Positions 8,860 through 19,200 are shown, counted from the stretch's first letter. The stretch: 64,000 bases of DNA from Leptolyngbya sp. Cla-17 (GCF_016807185.1 NZ_JAEVYN010000002.1:1959367-2023366); one strand, 5' to 3'. Made by a program: numbers and translations. Notes: generated by a model not told the origin, from the sequence alone.

Positions 8860-9426
8860 ATGGGACTTTTCTTCGACGTACTCAGCGCTGTTAACAATCC
8901 GAATCAACAGGCAAGCATTGATGGGCTAAGCTCCATGAGTAGTGCAGTACAGCAATTGGCTAGCAAAAACGGATTGGATGCCGCAGCCACTCAATCTTTG
9001 CTATCTGCGGCTGGAAGTGCTTTGCGTCCAGTGTTGCAGCAACAAGCTGCCGCTGTAGGTGGAGCATCTCAACTGGCTGGGATGATTAGTCAATTTGCAG
9101 GTGCAAACGGTGGCATGATGGGGCAAGCATCTAGCGGCAATTTCAGCCTATCAGCACTGCAATCTATAATTCCTGCCGAAATGCAACAACAGCTAATTAA
9201 TAGTATTTCCCAAAAAACTGGCATGAACACTGGCATGGTTCAAACCGTGTTGCCTTCGGTGTTGCCCATTGTGATGAATTTTTTTAACATGGGTGCGCCT
9301 GCTCCAGGTAGTCGGGGTGGAAATCTACTCTTAAGTGCCTTCCTGGACAGCGCTCGCGACGGAGACACTGATTTAGGTGACGTAATGAAGTTTGCTGGTC
9401 GTTTCCTAAACGCTCCGCACCAGTAG
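8860..9426 (+). CDS. DUF937 domain-containing protein
   Basis: A 188-residue protein of the DUF937 family, whose function is unknown. It has the family's Gly/Ala/Ser/Gln-rich helices (about residues 20-100), a hydrophobic segment PSVLPIVMNFFNMG near residues 128-142, and the characteristic C terminus LLSAFLDSARDGDTDLGDVMKFAGRFL, where Asp-rich residues might bind a cation. An AAGGA site sits before the ATG. The gene is followed by a perfect 17-bp stem hairpin and faces the next gene convergently. Confidence 0.85.
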   Translation: MGLFFDVLSAVNNPNQQASIDGLSSMSSAVQQLASKNGLDAAATQSLLSAAGSALRPVLQQQAAAVGGASQLAGMISQFAGANGGMMGQASSGNFSLSALQSIIPAEMQQQLINSISQKTGMNTGMVQTVLPSVLPIVMNFFNMGAPAPGSRGGNLLLSAFLDSARDGDTDLGDVMKFAGRFLNAPHQ

Positions 9427-9446
9427 TTAATTAAGCCATCGCTGAC

Positions 9447-9490
9447 GAGGGAATGAGTCGATGTGCGATATTTCATCGACTCATTCCCTC
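9447..9490. terminator. Bidirectional hairpin terminator, 17-bp perfect stem
   Basis: The arms at 9447-9463 and 9474-9490 are exact reverse complements (GAGGGAATGAGTCGATG) with a 10-base loop. The hairpin lies between two convergent genes (ending at 9426 and 9536), as expected for a shared terminator. No long T tract follows either arm. Confidence 0.75.
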
Positions 9491-9535
9491 ATAGTGAACC
9501 CGTCAAAAGAAGTTTGATGAACTACTAGGCAAAAC

Positions 9536-11839
9536 TCAGGTTGTTGGAATGCGAATAGACTTGGAACGTGCTAATTTTAGCCAACGACCTTCATCGATAA
9601 CATAGCCTAGCTCAATTAAATAATCGCGATCACTGGCTGGAATAGATAAATAGCGATCATGATCAGCTTCACTGCACTCGTATTCATAAACGCTGTGAGG
9701 CGGTTGATAATCCAAGTTAATGTTGGTCACATCATAGAGACGTAGTGCTAATCTACCTCCGCCCTGACTAATAGCAGCATTTTTCTCACGTTCCGCCAGG
9801 TTCCACGCAACATAGGCGTTTGAGGCACCACGCGATTCCAAAATAATATCGCTAAGATTTTGAGTGGACTGCATTGGAGCGCGATCACTTACCTGTGCAC
9901 TGCCTCCTATAGTAGATTCAGCCGTTGCTGCACTATTAGCTCTTGATGAACTATCTGCGACAGGACTGCACTTAGGCACGCGTACCGATTCGGAGCGCCC
10001 TAACCTAACCCAGCGGTTGCCAGCGATAGGATAGCCTAACTCCACCAGGTAGTCTCGATCATCGACTACGATCGGCAAATGTACATCTTGGGCACGGGCA
10101 TCAAATTCAAATTGGCGAATCGTGTGGGGTGGCTGGCGATCTGGGTTGGTACCAGTCACATCACATAGGCGAATGGATAGCTTTTCTCGTTTATTGCGCT
10201 GTAGCTCCATTTGCATTGCTTGAGACAGTTCCCAATAGGCGTAAACATCGCGGCAATTGCACGGAGTGAGAATAATGCGGCAGTCGGCACTAGTATATTC
10301 TGGTTGCCGCACGGGAGCATTCACTCTTTCGCGATCGTCGGCGGTATAGGCGACTGCGGCTGCCCCCGCAGGGATGGCGGCGATCGCTCCAGTCTCTAGG
10401 TCTTGTCCTACGGGATTGCATTTGGGCACTCTCACCGGCACAGAATGAGCCAAGGGTAGCCAGCGGTTGTCCTCTGTGATATACCCCAATTCCACCAAAT
10501 AATCGCGATCGTCCAGGGAGATCGGTAGGTGAGTGTCTTGCATCCCTTCGCGGCACTCAAACTGGCGTATGCTGTGAGGTGGCTGACGTTCAACATCTAT
10601 GCCCGTTACATCGTAAAGCCTCAACAGAAGTTGCCTGCCTCCCTGCTCTTGTCGTGCTTTTTTGGATGCTTCAGAGATTTCCCAATAGGCATAAGCGTCA
10701 CGACAATTTCGTGGGGTCAGCACAATGCGGTTGTTCTGATGTCCAACCGCTGCAACGGCCGATGTCGCAACGGGAGCAGCTCCCGCCCGTCCTTTGAGCC
10801 ACCATGCAAGCAGCGGTAATCCCAGTAGTGGCAACAGCAACCACAGCCAACCCAACCAATTACTGTCGCTGTTATCCCCGCGATTGGTAGAATCGGGCGA
10901 GGTAACTTGTGAATTGTTAGGAACGGCGGCAACTGTTCCTGTTTCGGCTAGTTTGGCGGCTTGAACTCTGGCTTTCTCGATTTCAATGACAGTTTCTGGA
11001 GTCGTTGCGTAACCTAAAAAGGCTTTCACTGCGGGGCTGGACGGCTCTTTATAGATATATGATAGCGGCTGGGAAAAGGGGTATTTAGAGTTATCGGGAA
11101 ACGTATCGTACAGGGAAAGAATACGAATACCCGGTTGATTGATGACTTGATCGGCGATCGCATAGCCTATGCCATCAGTTCCTAGTTTTGCAATTACATC
11201 TGCGGTTTTATCTTTTGCAATCTTTACTGCCGATTCTCCGGTTTCAAAGGGTGCTCCTTGAAAGACGTCATAGTTCAGAAATGCCTGACGGGTATCGCTC
11301 GTTTCAGGACGATCTATCAACCGCACCGTCGCCTCAGTGCCATCTACATCTGCCCAATTTGTGATCTCTCCTCGAAAAATTTGGGCAAATTGTTCAATCG
11401 TTAATGTGCCTTCAAAAGGATTTTCTTCTTTCACAAAAAGGGCAATCTTATGGCGAGCTGCGGGAACCGCTACAAATCCCTCTGCCGCTTCCTCTTTGGT
11501 CAACGGGCGAGCGCTGGCAGCAATGTCAATCCGACCCTCTCTCAGAGCTTGCAGAGCATTATTGGTTGGAACGGTTGCCAGGTTTACTTTGGCTCCTGAA
11601 TATTGTTGCTCAAATCCTTGCTTAACCGCTTGGGTAATCGCTGTCATGCTGTTTGAGCCTTCTACTCGAACAGTTGTTCCTGTGGGTAGTGAGTCTGACG
11701 GCAGCAAGGGTGTCGAGGTCGAAGACTGAGCAAACACAGGCGACAGAAAACCGCTACCCTGAAGCTTGGGGAATGCTGCAAGGGCAAGCAAAATCGCCAG
11801 GGGGAGAATTGAAATGTATGGACGCTGAGGGGTTTTCAT
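9536..11839 (-). CDS. Membrane-anchored PstS-like substrate-binding protein with three DUF4912 domains
   Basis: The 767-residue protein has a signal peptide or N-anchor (residues 1-38), a PstS-like phosphate-type binding domain (about 55-285: VEGSNSMTAITQAVKQGFEQQY, IDIAASARPLTKEEAAEG, FAQIFRGEITNW, GIGYAIADQVI), a transmembrane helix at about 328-347, and three DUF4912 domains (about 371-472, 521-622 and 665-765). Each DUF4912 repeat shares a Y.YWE/AWN motif, LRLYDVTG..., QPPHS, DRDYLVELGY and a C-terminal V/IRVPKC or SIRIPTT strand. Predicted topology places the binding domain outside and the DUF4912 repeats inside, but this is inference. No pst permease genes are nearby, so it is probably a sensor or adaptor rather than a transport component. 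Ligand unknown. Confidence 0.85.
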   Translation of the reverse strand: MKTPQRPYISILPLAILLALAAFPKLQGSGFLSPVFAQSSTSTPLLPSDSLPTGTTVRVEGSNSMTAITQAVKQGFEQQYSGAKVNLATVPTNNALQALREGRIDIAASARPLTKEEAAEGFVAVPAARHKIALFVKEENPFEGTLTIEQFAQIFRGEITNWADVDGTEATVRLIDRPETSDTRQAFLNYDVFQGAPFETGESAVKIAKDKTADVIAKLGTDGIGYAIADQVINQPGIRILSLYDTFPDNSKYPFSQPLSYIYKEPSSPAVKAFLGYATTPETVIEIEKARVQAAKLAETGTVAAVPNNSQVTSPDSTNRGDNSDSNWLGWLWLLLPLLGLPLLAWWLKGRAGAAPVATSAVAAVGHQNNRIVLTPRNCRDAYAYWEISEASKKARQEQGGRQLLLRLYDVTGIDVERQPPHSIRQFECREGMQDTHLPISLDDRDYLVELGYITEDNRWLPLAHSVPVRVPKCNPVGQDLETGAIAAIPAGAAAVAYTADDRERVNAPVRQPEYTSADCRIILTPCNCRDVYAYWELSQAMQMELQRNKREKLSIRLCDVTGTNPDRQPPHTIRQFEFDARAQDVHLPIVVDDRDYLVELGYPIAGNRWVRLGRSESVRVPKCSPVADSSSRANSAATAESTIGGSAQVSDRAPMQSTQNLSDIILESRGASNAYVAWNLAEREKNAAISQGGGRLALRLYDVTNINLDYQPPHSVYEYECSEADHDRYLSIPASDRDYLIELGYVIDEGRWLKLARSKSIRIPTT

Positions 11840-11946
11840 CTACAGTTTCCCTGACGAGGTGAAGCTTTTAAATTTCCAATCGATTTTACGGCGAAATTCT
11901 GCGTATGTTGAATTTAGTTCAGTTTGCTTAAATTGGCACATTAATT

Positions 11947-12861
11947 ATGCTTCAGTTTCATCCACCCGGTATGGGGCAGCAGATTGTTGAAACATCTCTG
12001 GGCGAAATGGTGTACTACGTTCCGGTAGGCACACCCTGGGTGTTGCCACCGCCTGATGCTCAACCGCTAGTTTTTTTGCATAACTTTGGCGGTGGCGCTT
12101 CTGCCTATGAATGGTCAAAAGTTTATCCAGCGTTTTTGGATAGTTACAGAGTAATAGCTCCTGATTTGATTGGCTGGGGGCGGTCTGCTCACCTGGTGCG
12201 AGAGTATCGGGTAGAAGATTATCTGGTGACGCTGACGGAGTTTTTGGAGAAAACCTGCGGGAGCGATCGCGCAACGACCGTTCATCGCCCTGCCATTGTA
12301 ATCGCATCATCCTTAACGGGCGCGATCGCTCTGCGTCTTGCTGGAGAGCGCCCTGACTTGTTCAAGGCGTTGTGTTTGGTTTGCCCATCGGGCTTCGCCG
12401 ATTTAGGACAAGATGCTGGGCGACGATTGCCTTTGCAGGCGATTGGGATGCCCCTGCTAGATCAAATGATTTACAGCATAGGTGCGATGAATGAAGTGGC
12501 TGTGCGGAGTTTTTTAGAACGTTTTTTGTTTGCTAAGCCCAGCCGCGTCTCTCCCGAAATGGTGGCAGCCTATTTAGAATCGGCAAAGCAGCCCAATGCC
12601 CAATATGCCGCTCTCGCATTTCTCCGGGGCGATCTATATTTTGACCTGGCAAATTATGTTCCGCAACTAAAAATCCCCACCATGATTCTGTGGGGAGAGA
12701 ATGCTCAATTCATCACCGCCGACTTGGGGCAGCGGGTTGCTAGGCTAAATCCGACTTATATCCAAGAATTTGTGAAGGTGCCTAGCGCTGGCGTATTGCT
12801 GTCTCTAGAACAACCTGCGCTCACAATTGGAATGCTCCAACAGTTTCTATCGAAGCACTAA
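11947..12861 (+). CDS. Alpha/beta-hydrolase fold protein with altered catalytic residues
   Basis: The 304-residue protein has the fold's landmarks: LVFLHNFGGGASAYEW (oxyanion loop region, about 41-56), VIAPDLIGWGRS (69-80) and a nucleophile elbow ASSLTG (about 120-125) with Ser122 at the expected place. The usual acid position reads WGENAQ instead of the common WGE.D, and the usual histidine position reads VPSAGVLLSLEQP instead of AGH. Two of the three triad residues therefore seem absent. This may be a family trait of a cyanobacterial subgroup, and the protein may be a non-hydrolytic or differently acting member. It is divergent from the DUF4912 gene with about 107 bases between starts. Confidence 0.8.
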   Translation: MLQFHPPGMGQQIVETSLGEMVYYVPVGTPWVLPPPDAQPLVFLHNFGGGASAYEWSKVYPAFLDSYRVIAPDLIGWGRSAHLVREYRVEDYLVTLTEFLEKTCGSDRATTVHRPAIVIASSLTGAIALRLAGERPDLFKALCLVCPSGFADLGQDAGRRLPLQAIGMPLLDQMIYSIGAMNEVAVRSFLERFLFAKPSRVSPEMVAAYLESAKQPNAQYAALAFLRGDLYFDLANYVPQLKIPTMILWGENAQFITADLGQRVARLNPTYIQEFVKVPSAGVLLSLEQPALTIGMLQQFLSKH

Positions 12862-12915
12862 TATAAAATTATTATGGAGACTGAAATTTTGCGTCTCTAA
12901 TGTCTGATTGACAAC

Positions 12916-13329
12916 TTAAACCATTCCACCCGCAGCTTGAAACCGCGCTCGGGATCGTTTCAATACTCTGGTTGCTTTAATAAACTCTTGCCGAGAACCA
13001 CTTTGCTGGGCTTTATTAAATTGCTCTTGAGCGGCTGTGAATGAGACACGAGCTTCTTCTTTATTAATGGAATCGCCACGCTCGGCACCATTGACTAAGA
13101 TGGTGACTTCATCCGCATCAACTTCTGCAAAGCCACCCATTAGAGCGATCGGAACCCAGGTGTTTTTATCAGATCGGACTCGCATTACGCCAGTATCTAA
13201 TGCGGTCAGCATGGGAGCGTGTCCGCCTAGAATACCAAGCTGCCCGGTGGTGCTGGGCAAAATCACTTCTTCAGCTTGAGAATCCCAAACCGTTTTATCA
13301 GGAGCAATCACACGAACAGTTAGAGGCAT
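12916..13329 (-). CDS. atpC: ATP synthase F1 epsilon subunit
   Basis: The epsilon subunit of the thylakoid/plasma-membrane F1Fo ATP synthase couples and inhibits rotation. The 137 residues begin MPLTVRVIAPDKTVWDSQAEEVILPSTTGQLGILGGHAPM, the standard beta-sandwich opening, followed by the two-helix C-terminal domain (EEARVSFTAAQEQFNKA, ATRVLKRSRARFQAAGG). It follows atpB on the same strand after 95 bases. This separate atpB-atpC pair, away from atpI-H-G-F-D-A-C, is normal for cyanobacteria. Confidence 0.96.
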   Translation of the reverse strand: MPLTVRVIAPDKTVWDSQAEEVILPSTTGQLGILGGHAPMLTALDTGVMRVRSDKNTWVPIALMGGFAEVDADEVTILVNGAERGDSINKEEARVSFTAAQEQFNKAQQSGSRQEFIKATRVLKRSRARFQAAGGMV

Positions 13330-13338
13330 AACTTAATT

Positions 13339-13407
13339 TTGAGTGTTGAGTTTTAGGTTTTAAGTTTTGAGTTTTGAGCAAATACAGCTTGCCCAAAACT
13401 CAAAACT
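13339..13407 (-). repeat. Heptamer short tandem repeats and 14-bp hairpin between atpB and atpC
   Basis: Six heptamers of the TTGAGTT type run from 13339 to 13380. Part of them (13363-13376, AGTTTTGAGTTTTG) is exactly complementary to 13394-13407. A further GCAA/TTGC pairing inside the loop (13378-13381 with 13389-13392) extends the stem. In the transcript this hairpin lies in the spacer after atpB and before the atpC ribosome-binding site, so it could affect relative expression or mRNA stability. Confidence 0.7.
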
Positions 13408-13424
13408 GAGCGGTCATCGCTTGC

Positions 13425-14882
13425 TTACTTGCCTTCAGCCTTCAGCTTCTCGCCTTTAGCGATCGCTTCATCAATACTGCCGACCATGTAGAAGGCTTGC
13501 TCAGGATAGTCATCTAAAGAGCCAGACAAGATCTGTTTGAAGCCTTTGATGGTGTCAGGCAACGATACATACTTACCCGGAGAGCCAGTGAACACTTGCG
13601 CCACAAAGAAAGGTTGAGACAAGAATCGCTCAATCTTACGGGCACGAAACACGATCAGGCGATCGTCTTCAGACAACTCATCCAGACCCAAAATTGCAAT
13701 AATGTCTTGCAATTCCTTGTAGCGTTGCAGCGTAGACTGCACAGCGCGTGCAGTTGAGTAGTGATCCTCTCCCACAATGTTGGGTTGCAGCATCGTAGAC
13801 GCTGAATCCAATGGATCGACCGCAGGATAAATCCCTTTAGATGCCAAACCGCGAGATAGCACTGTAGTGCCGTCCAGGTGGGCAAAGGTGGTTGCAGGGG
13901 CGGGATCAGTCAAATCATCCGCAGGCACATAAACTGCTTGAATAGAAGTAATAGAACCTTCAGTTGTAGAAGTGATCCGCTCTTGCAGATCGCCCACATC
14001 GGTCCCCAAGGTTGGCTGGTATCCCACCGCAGAAGGCATCCGACCGAGAAGCGCTGATACTTCAGAACCCGCTTGCACAAATCGGAAGATATTGTCGATA
14101 AACAAGAGCACGTCCTGCTTGTTTACGTCTCGGAAGTATTCCGCCATAGTCAAAGCCGAAAGACCGACGCGCATTCTGGCACCGGGTGGTTCGTTCATCT
14201 GACCATAGACCAACGCAATTTTGGATTCGCTGAGATTATCTTTGTTGATAACGCCAGACTCCATCATTTCGTTATAAAGGTCATTGCCTTCGCGGGTGCG
14301 TTCGCCTACACCGCCGAACACCGATACCCCGCCATGGTTGGTTGCAATGTTGTTAATCAGCTCCATCATGATGACGGTCTTACCAACGCCTGCACCACCA
14401 AACAACCCAATTTTGCCGCCACGACGGTAGGGTGTTAGCAGGTCAATCACCTTAATTCCGGTTTCAAAAACCGAGGGCTTCGTTTCCAATTCCGTTAGCT
14501 TAGGAGCATCACGGTGAATTGGAGAAAACTCCTTGGCATCAACAGGACCCTGCTCATCTACAGGTTCGCCTAAAACGTTGAAAATCCGACCAAGCGTAAT
14601 CGCTCCCACTGGAACACTAATGGGTGCGCCACTATCCATTACTTCCATGCCACGAACCAACCCGTCGGTCGAACTCATGGATACAGCTCGAACTTGGTTA
14701 TCACCTAATAGCTGCTGTACTTCGCAGGTGACGTTAACTTCTGTGCCTGCTGGATTGGTGCCCGTGACTTTTACAGCATTGTAAATTTCTGGCATCTTCC
14801 CATTTGGGAACTTGATATCTAGTACAGGACCGATGATCTGCGTAATGTAGCCGATGCTTCTCTTCTCTGTGGTGGTGACCAT
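13425..14882 (-). CDS. atpB: ATP synthase F1 beta subunit
   Basis: Catalytic subunit of F1 ATP synthase. The 485-residue protein contains the P-loop GGAGVGKTVIMMEL (about residues 164-177), the GERTREGNDLY motif with the catalytic glutamate, ALTMAEYFRD and LFIDNIFRFVQAGSEVSALLGRMPSAVGYQPTL-type Walker B region, and the IVGEDHY segment. Length and motifs match cyanobacterial AtpB. It is first in the atpB-atpC unit; the upstream region (14883-15149) should hold the promoter. Confidence 0.98.
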   Translation of the reverse strand: MVTTTEKRSIGYITQIIGPVLDIKFPNGKMPEIYNAVKVTGTNPAGTEVNVTCEVQQLLGDNQVRAVSMSSTDGLVRGMEVMDSGAPISVPVGAITLGRIFNVLGEPVDEQGPVDAKEFSPIHRDAPKLTELETKPSVFETGIKVIDLLTPYRRGGKIGLFGGAGVGKTVIMMELINNIATNHGGVSVFGGVGERTREGNDLYNEMMESGVINKDNLSESKIALVYGQMNEPPGARMRVGLSALTMAEYFRDVNKQDVLLFIDNIFRFVQAGSEVSALLGRMPSAVGYQPTLGTDVGDLQERITSTTEGSITSIQAVYVPADDLTDPAPATTFAHLDGTTVLSRGLASKGIYPAVDPLDSASTMLQPNIVGEDHYSTARAVQSTLQRYKELQDIIAILGLDELSEDDRLIVFRARKIERFLSQPFFVAQVFTGSPGKYVSLPDTIKGFKQILSGSLDDYPEQAFYMVGSIDEAIAKGEKLKAEGK

Positions 14883-15002
14883 GCTTACGCCCTACTCTGT
14901 GACTCAGCGACTCGAATGTTTTGTTGGCAAACAATCTTAAAAATTGCCTTCACAAGCTTATCACTGAACGGGTAACAGATGATTACAGAGTTTTTGAAGG
15001 GA

Positions 15003-15044
15003 AAAGTTGGGAGTTCAAAGTTGGGAGTTCAAAGTTGGGAGTTC
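15003..15044. repeat. Three tandem 14-bp units upstream of atpB
   Basis: AAAGTTGGGAGTTC is repeated three times without mismatch at 15003-15016, 15017-15030 and 15031-15044. This is a typical cyanobacterial short tandem repeat (two heptamers per unit) between the LuxR-type gene and atpB. It lies about 120-160 bases upstream of the atpB start, in or near the promoter region. Confidence 0.85.
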
Positions 15045-15149
15045 GGAATTTATGCAAAATTAGGCATGGCTGAATGCAGATTTGATAATTCATCTCTCTA
15101 ATCAGCAACGCCCAAAATTATTCCGCATGTATCCGGCACTTAACTTAAT

Positions 15150-15737
15150 TTAAACAAAGCAGGGGACTTTGAATGGGCCACTGGAGGATGTGACCCGGCA
15201 GTCTTGCATATCTATGTAAAATTGGCGTTTGATTTGAATGTTTTTCAGATGTTTTTTAACGGTGTCCTCCGTGATATAAAGTGCGATCGCAATCTGTTTG
15301 CGGCTATTGCTTGCTCTGCGATGAAGCCAAACTTCGGTTTCTCGTGGGGAGAGTTTCCAGGTTTGCGCTTCGGCGATCGCCAATCTTTGGGTCGCCTGGT
15401 GTTGATCTTGCAGTCTGACTAGGAGGTAGGGGCGATCGATGGTGTCCAGTTGCAGCCATTGCACGCGGATTCGGAGATTAACGGTTGCTGACTCTACCTC
15501 TGATTCGAGCACGATGGGCTGATTGGGATAGAGATCGCGGCTATCGATCAGAGCCTCACAGGCTTGCCAAATAATTTCAGGCAGGGCACCTACTTTTTGG
15601 GTGAGTTGAAAGCAGAGTTGTTGGGCCGTGGCGTTAGCGTAGTGCAATTCCTGTCGATCGGTGAGGACTAAAATGCCGTCTACAAAACTTTCAAGAACAG
15701 CTTGCAGCAGAAATTGGGGGCTTGTTGAATTAGACAT
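15150..15737 (-). CDS. PAS-like / LuxR-type DNA-binding regulator
   Basis: From the ATG at 15737 the protein has about 195 residues. The N-terminal part (MSNSTSPQFLLQAVLESFVDGILVLTDRQELHYANATAQQLC) is PAS-like. The C-terminal part is a LuxR-type helix-turn-helix: LSPRETEVWLHRRASNSRKQIAIALYITEDTVKKHLKNI. No phosphoacceptor receiver domain is present, so it is not a classical response regulator. An in-frame ATG at 15815 would add 26 residues, but the later start gives a normal PAS opening. It is divergent from the NB-ARC/WD40 gene. The signal it senses is unknown. Confidence 0.82.
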   Translation of the reverse strand: MSNSTSPQFLLQAVLESFVDGILVLTDRQELHYANATAQQLCFQLTQKVGALPEIIWQACEALIDSRDLYPNQPIVLESEVESATVNLRIRVQWLQLDTIDRPYLLVRLQDQHQATQRLAIAEAQTWKLSPRETEVWLHRRASNSRKQIAIALYITEDTVKKHLKNIQIKRQFYIDMQDCRVTSSSGPFKVPCFV

Positions 15738-16255
15738 AATGTTATGGGGGCTGATAAACATTACAGTTTCTGCGATCGCTTGAGTTGGCGGCTCGGATCG
15801 CCCATGAAGCATCAATTTGTCTGGGCTTTGAAATGAATCTAGTAACGCTTGGGTCTGAGTAATGTCTAAACTCTACCGAGCCATCCGAGAAACCGCAGTG
15901 GGAAAAAGTCACGGACTTTGAGGTAAGAAAAGGTCATGCTCTTGAGGGAGCTACATCAAATTCTCTAAGCGTTACTGTGCAAGTCATCAACTTCTCACAT
16001 CAACCTCACATAAACAGGTGAACCGATGGCTGTGTGCCCTGACTTACAGTGGAATTAGAAAGATTGCTAAACCGCTGCTAGTCGTCTGTCTTGATTTTTT
16101 GCGTTTACCATCTCATCCTTCTTGGTGAAACGGGCAGGGGGAAAAGGCAAGGGAAGAGCAGATTTTTCTATTCAGGAACCTTAGAGTTCCATCGTGAAGC
16201 GTATAGCAACAAACGACCGCCCCCGACCATGTTGCGCTACACAGGGTTATCTACT
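15738..16255. other. Divergent spacer between the regulator and the STAND gene
   Basis: About 520 bases with no convincing ORF. It holds a distant 10-bp inverted repeat, AGTAACGCTT at 15841-15850 and AAGCGTTACT at 15967-15976, which may be chance. Open frame continues upstream of 16256 to 16091 in phase with the STAND gene, but the codons look non-coding. Confidence 0.4.
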
Positions 16256-19200
16256 ATGACAATCGAAGAAGCGTTGACGATTCTGGATGATGTGCTTGGA
16301 CAAACAACCCTCAACGATACGCAAGAGCTTGTATTTCGTCATGCTTGGGATGACTGGACTTACGAACGCATGGCTGAACAGTTTGGTTACACCCCAGATC
16401 ACATCAAAAATGTGGGTGCCCAACTATGGGGTTCGCTCTCTGATTTGACGGGAATCAAGATCACCAAACGAAACTTGCAGGCGGTCTTGCGGCGATGGGC
16501 AGAGCATCATTGTCCAGCGACAGGGTTGTTTCATTCCGCTGCGCCCAATCCTCACCAAGATTGGGGTGAGGCACCCGACAGTACTCGCTTTACAGGACGC
16601 ACCCAAGAGCTAGCAACGTTGGAGCGTTGGATTGTGGATGAGCGCTGCCGATTAGTATCGTTGATGGGCATGGGCGGTATGGGCAAAACGGCGTTGGCGG
16701 TTAAGTTAGCGCAAACAGTTCAGCATCAGTTTGAGTATGTAGTCTGGCGATCGCTCCAAAACGCCCCTGCCGCAGAAGCATTGGTTGCCGATTGGATTCA
16801 GTTTTTATCCCACGGGCAAGAAACCCAAGCCACGCTTCCCGCCGATTTGAATGGTCGGATTTTGCGGTTGATGGATTACTTGCGTCAGCATCGATGCTTG
16901 TTGATTTTAGATAACGCAGAATCGGTGTTGCCCTGCCAAGATCCGCAACGCTTAAGCGATGAAGGTTATACAACCCTGTTAAAACGCCTGAGTGACCTAA
17001 CTCATGAAAGCTGTATCTTGCTCACGAGTCGTGAAAAGCCAGAGGCGATCGCCTGGAATGAGGGCATTACCTTACCCGTGCGATCGTTTCCGCTAGGAGG
17101 TTTGAATGAGATCGATGGCAAGACCCTATTTGCGCGCAAAGGTGAATTTCAAGCCACTGAGGCAGACTGGCAGCACCTGGTGCAGCACTATGGCGGAAAT
17201 CCTCTCGCGCTCAAAATAGTAGCGGCAGCGATTCAAGAATTATTTAACAGCAATGTGTCTGATTTTTTGACCATTCTTGGCACGTTTGTCTTTGACGATA
17301 TTCGCGACCTCATTGATCGCCAATTTAACTGTTTATCTAGTTTGGAACAAGAAGTGATGTACTGGTTGGCAATCAACCGAGAAATCACCTCTTTTACTGA
17401 GCTACGAGACGACTTACTGTCGCCCCTTGCCAAGCAGAAATTACCCAGCACCTTGCGATCGCTCAAACATCGCTTTTTTATCGAAGCTACCGCCGACGGA
17501 TTTACCCTGCAACCCGTCGTGATGGAATACATCACCGGGCGGCTGATTGAGCAAGTGTGTCAAGAACTTAATTCCCATGTTTTATTCAATTCCAACCTCT
17601 CTATTACTCAAGACTTTCCCCTTTCTCCCTGTCCCCCTTCTCCCGGTTCCCCGCGCCCGCTTCCCCTGCTCCACTCCCACGCGCTCCTCAAAGCAGAAGC
17701 AAAAGATTACCTACGAGAGAGCCAAACGCGGCTAATTTTGAACCCGATCACGAGTCGATTGGTGGCACTACGATCGCCCAAAGAAATTACAGAATGTACT
17801 CAGGCACTATTGGCAGACCTGCGATCGCAGCCACAACTCGCGGCTGGATATGCGACTGGCACGATAATCAACTTGCTGAATCATCTCAAGCTGGAGTTAA
17901 ACGACTTTGATTTTTCCAACTTGACGATTCGCCAAGCTTATTTACAAGAGGTAGAACTGCATCACATCAACTTTGCCAATGTTCACTTTGTTCGCTCAGT
18001 GTTTAACGAATCCTTGGGAAACGTTTGGTCAGTCGCTTTCAGCCCCGATGGCACCCTGTTAGCAGTCAGCGATTCTGCAGGAGAAATTCACCTTTGGCGG
18101 ATGGACGATGGCAAGAAAATAGTCACTTTTCGCGGTCACACTAATTGGATTTGCTCCGTTGCGTTCAGCCCAAACGGCAAGTTATTAGCCAGCAGCAGTG
18201 CCGATGGCACCCTCAAACTATGGGAACTCGCGACCGGATACTGCTTGAAAACCCTAGAAGGGCAGACGGATTGGATCTTATCAGTTGCCTTTAGTCCAGA
18301 TGGGGCGGTGTTGGCAAGCAGCGGCGTAGATTCTGAATCGATTCGTTTGTGGAGTGTGACGACAGGCGACTGTTTGAAAACCTTACAAGGGCATGCCCAT
18401 TGGATATGTACGATCGCCTTTAGCCCTACCCAGTCCATCATTGCGAGCGGCAGCGACGACTGCACAATTAAATTGTGGAATGTCAACACGGGAGAATGCC
18501 TCAACACCTTAAAAGGTCATACGAGCAACGTCCGATCCGTTGCCTTCAGCCTGAATGGTTCCCTCTTAGTCAGCGGCAGTGACGATTGCGCGCTCAAGCT
18601 TTGGGATGCCGAAACAGGCGAGTGCCTCAACACCTTCAACGGACATACCAACAACGTGCGATCGGTCAGCTTTAGCCCCAGCGGCAAAACCGTGATCAGC
18701 GCCAGCGAAGACCACACGCTCAAGCTGTGGGATGTGGCAACGGGACAATGCCTGCGAACCTTTTATGGACACACTGCCCATGTTCGCTCTGTTGCATTTG
18801 CGCCTAATCCCCAGCATTTCGATCGAGATCATTCTGACTCAGAAGGATTGGATGGACTGATCGCCAGCGGTGGAGCCGACCAAACCGTGCGGTTTTGGGA
18901 TAGCCGTACTGGGCAATGCCTTAAAACTATCCAAGGCTATGCCAGCTTTATGTTAGATGTTGCCTTTAGTCCTACTGATCCCCTGCTTGCCAGCAGCAGT
19001 GCCGATCACACGATCAAATTGTGGAATCTGCAAACCCGTCGGTGCGTAAATATTTTGCGCGGACATCGCCAATGGGTGTGGTCAGTCAGTTTTAGCCCAA
19101 ATGGTAAACTCCTTGCCAGCACCAGTTTTGACCATACTGTAAAACTGTGGGATGTGGCAACGGGAACCTGTTTACAAACGCTAATCGGTCACACTCACTG

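Noticed and set aside
15841..15976. Distant 10-bp inverted repeat as possible ends of a small mobile element
   Set aside because: No target duplication or internal gene is visible, and a 10-bp match over this distance can occur by chance.
16091..16255. Upstream in-frame extension of the STAND gene
   Set aside because: The residues before the ATG at 16256 lack family similarity, and homologues begin with the MTIEEALT-type segment.
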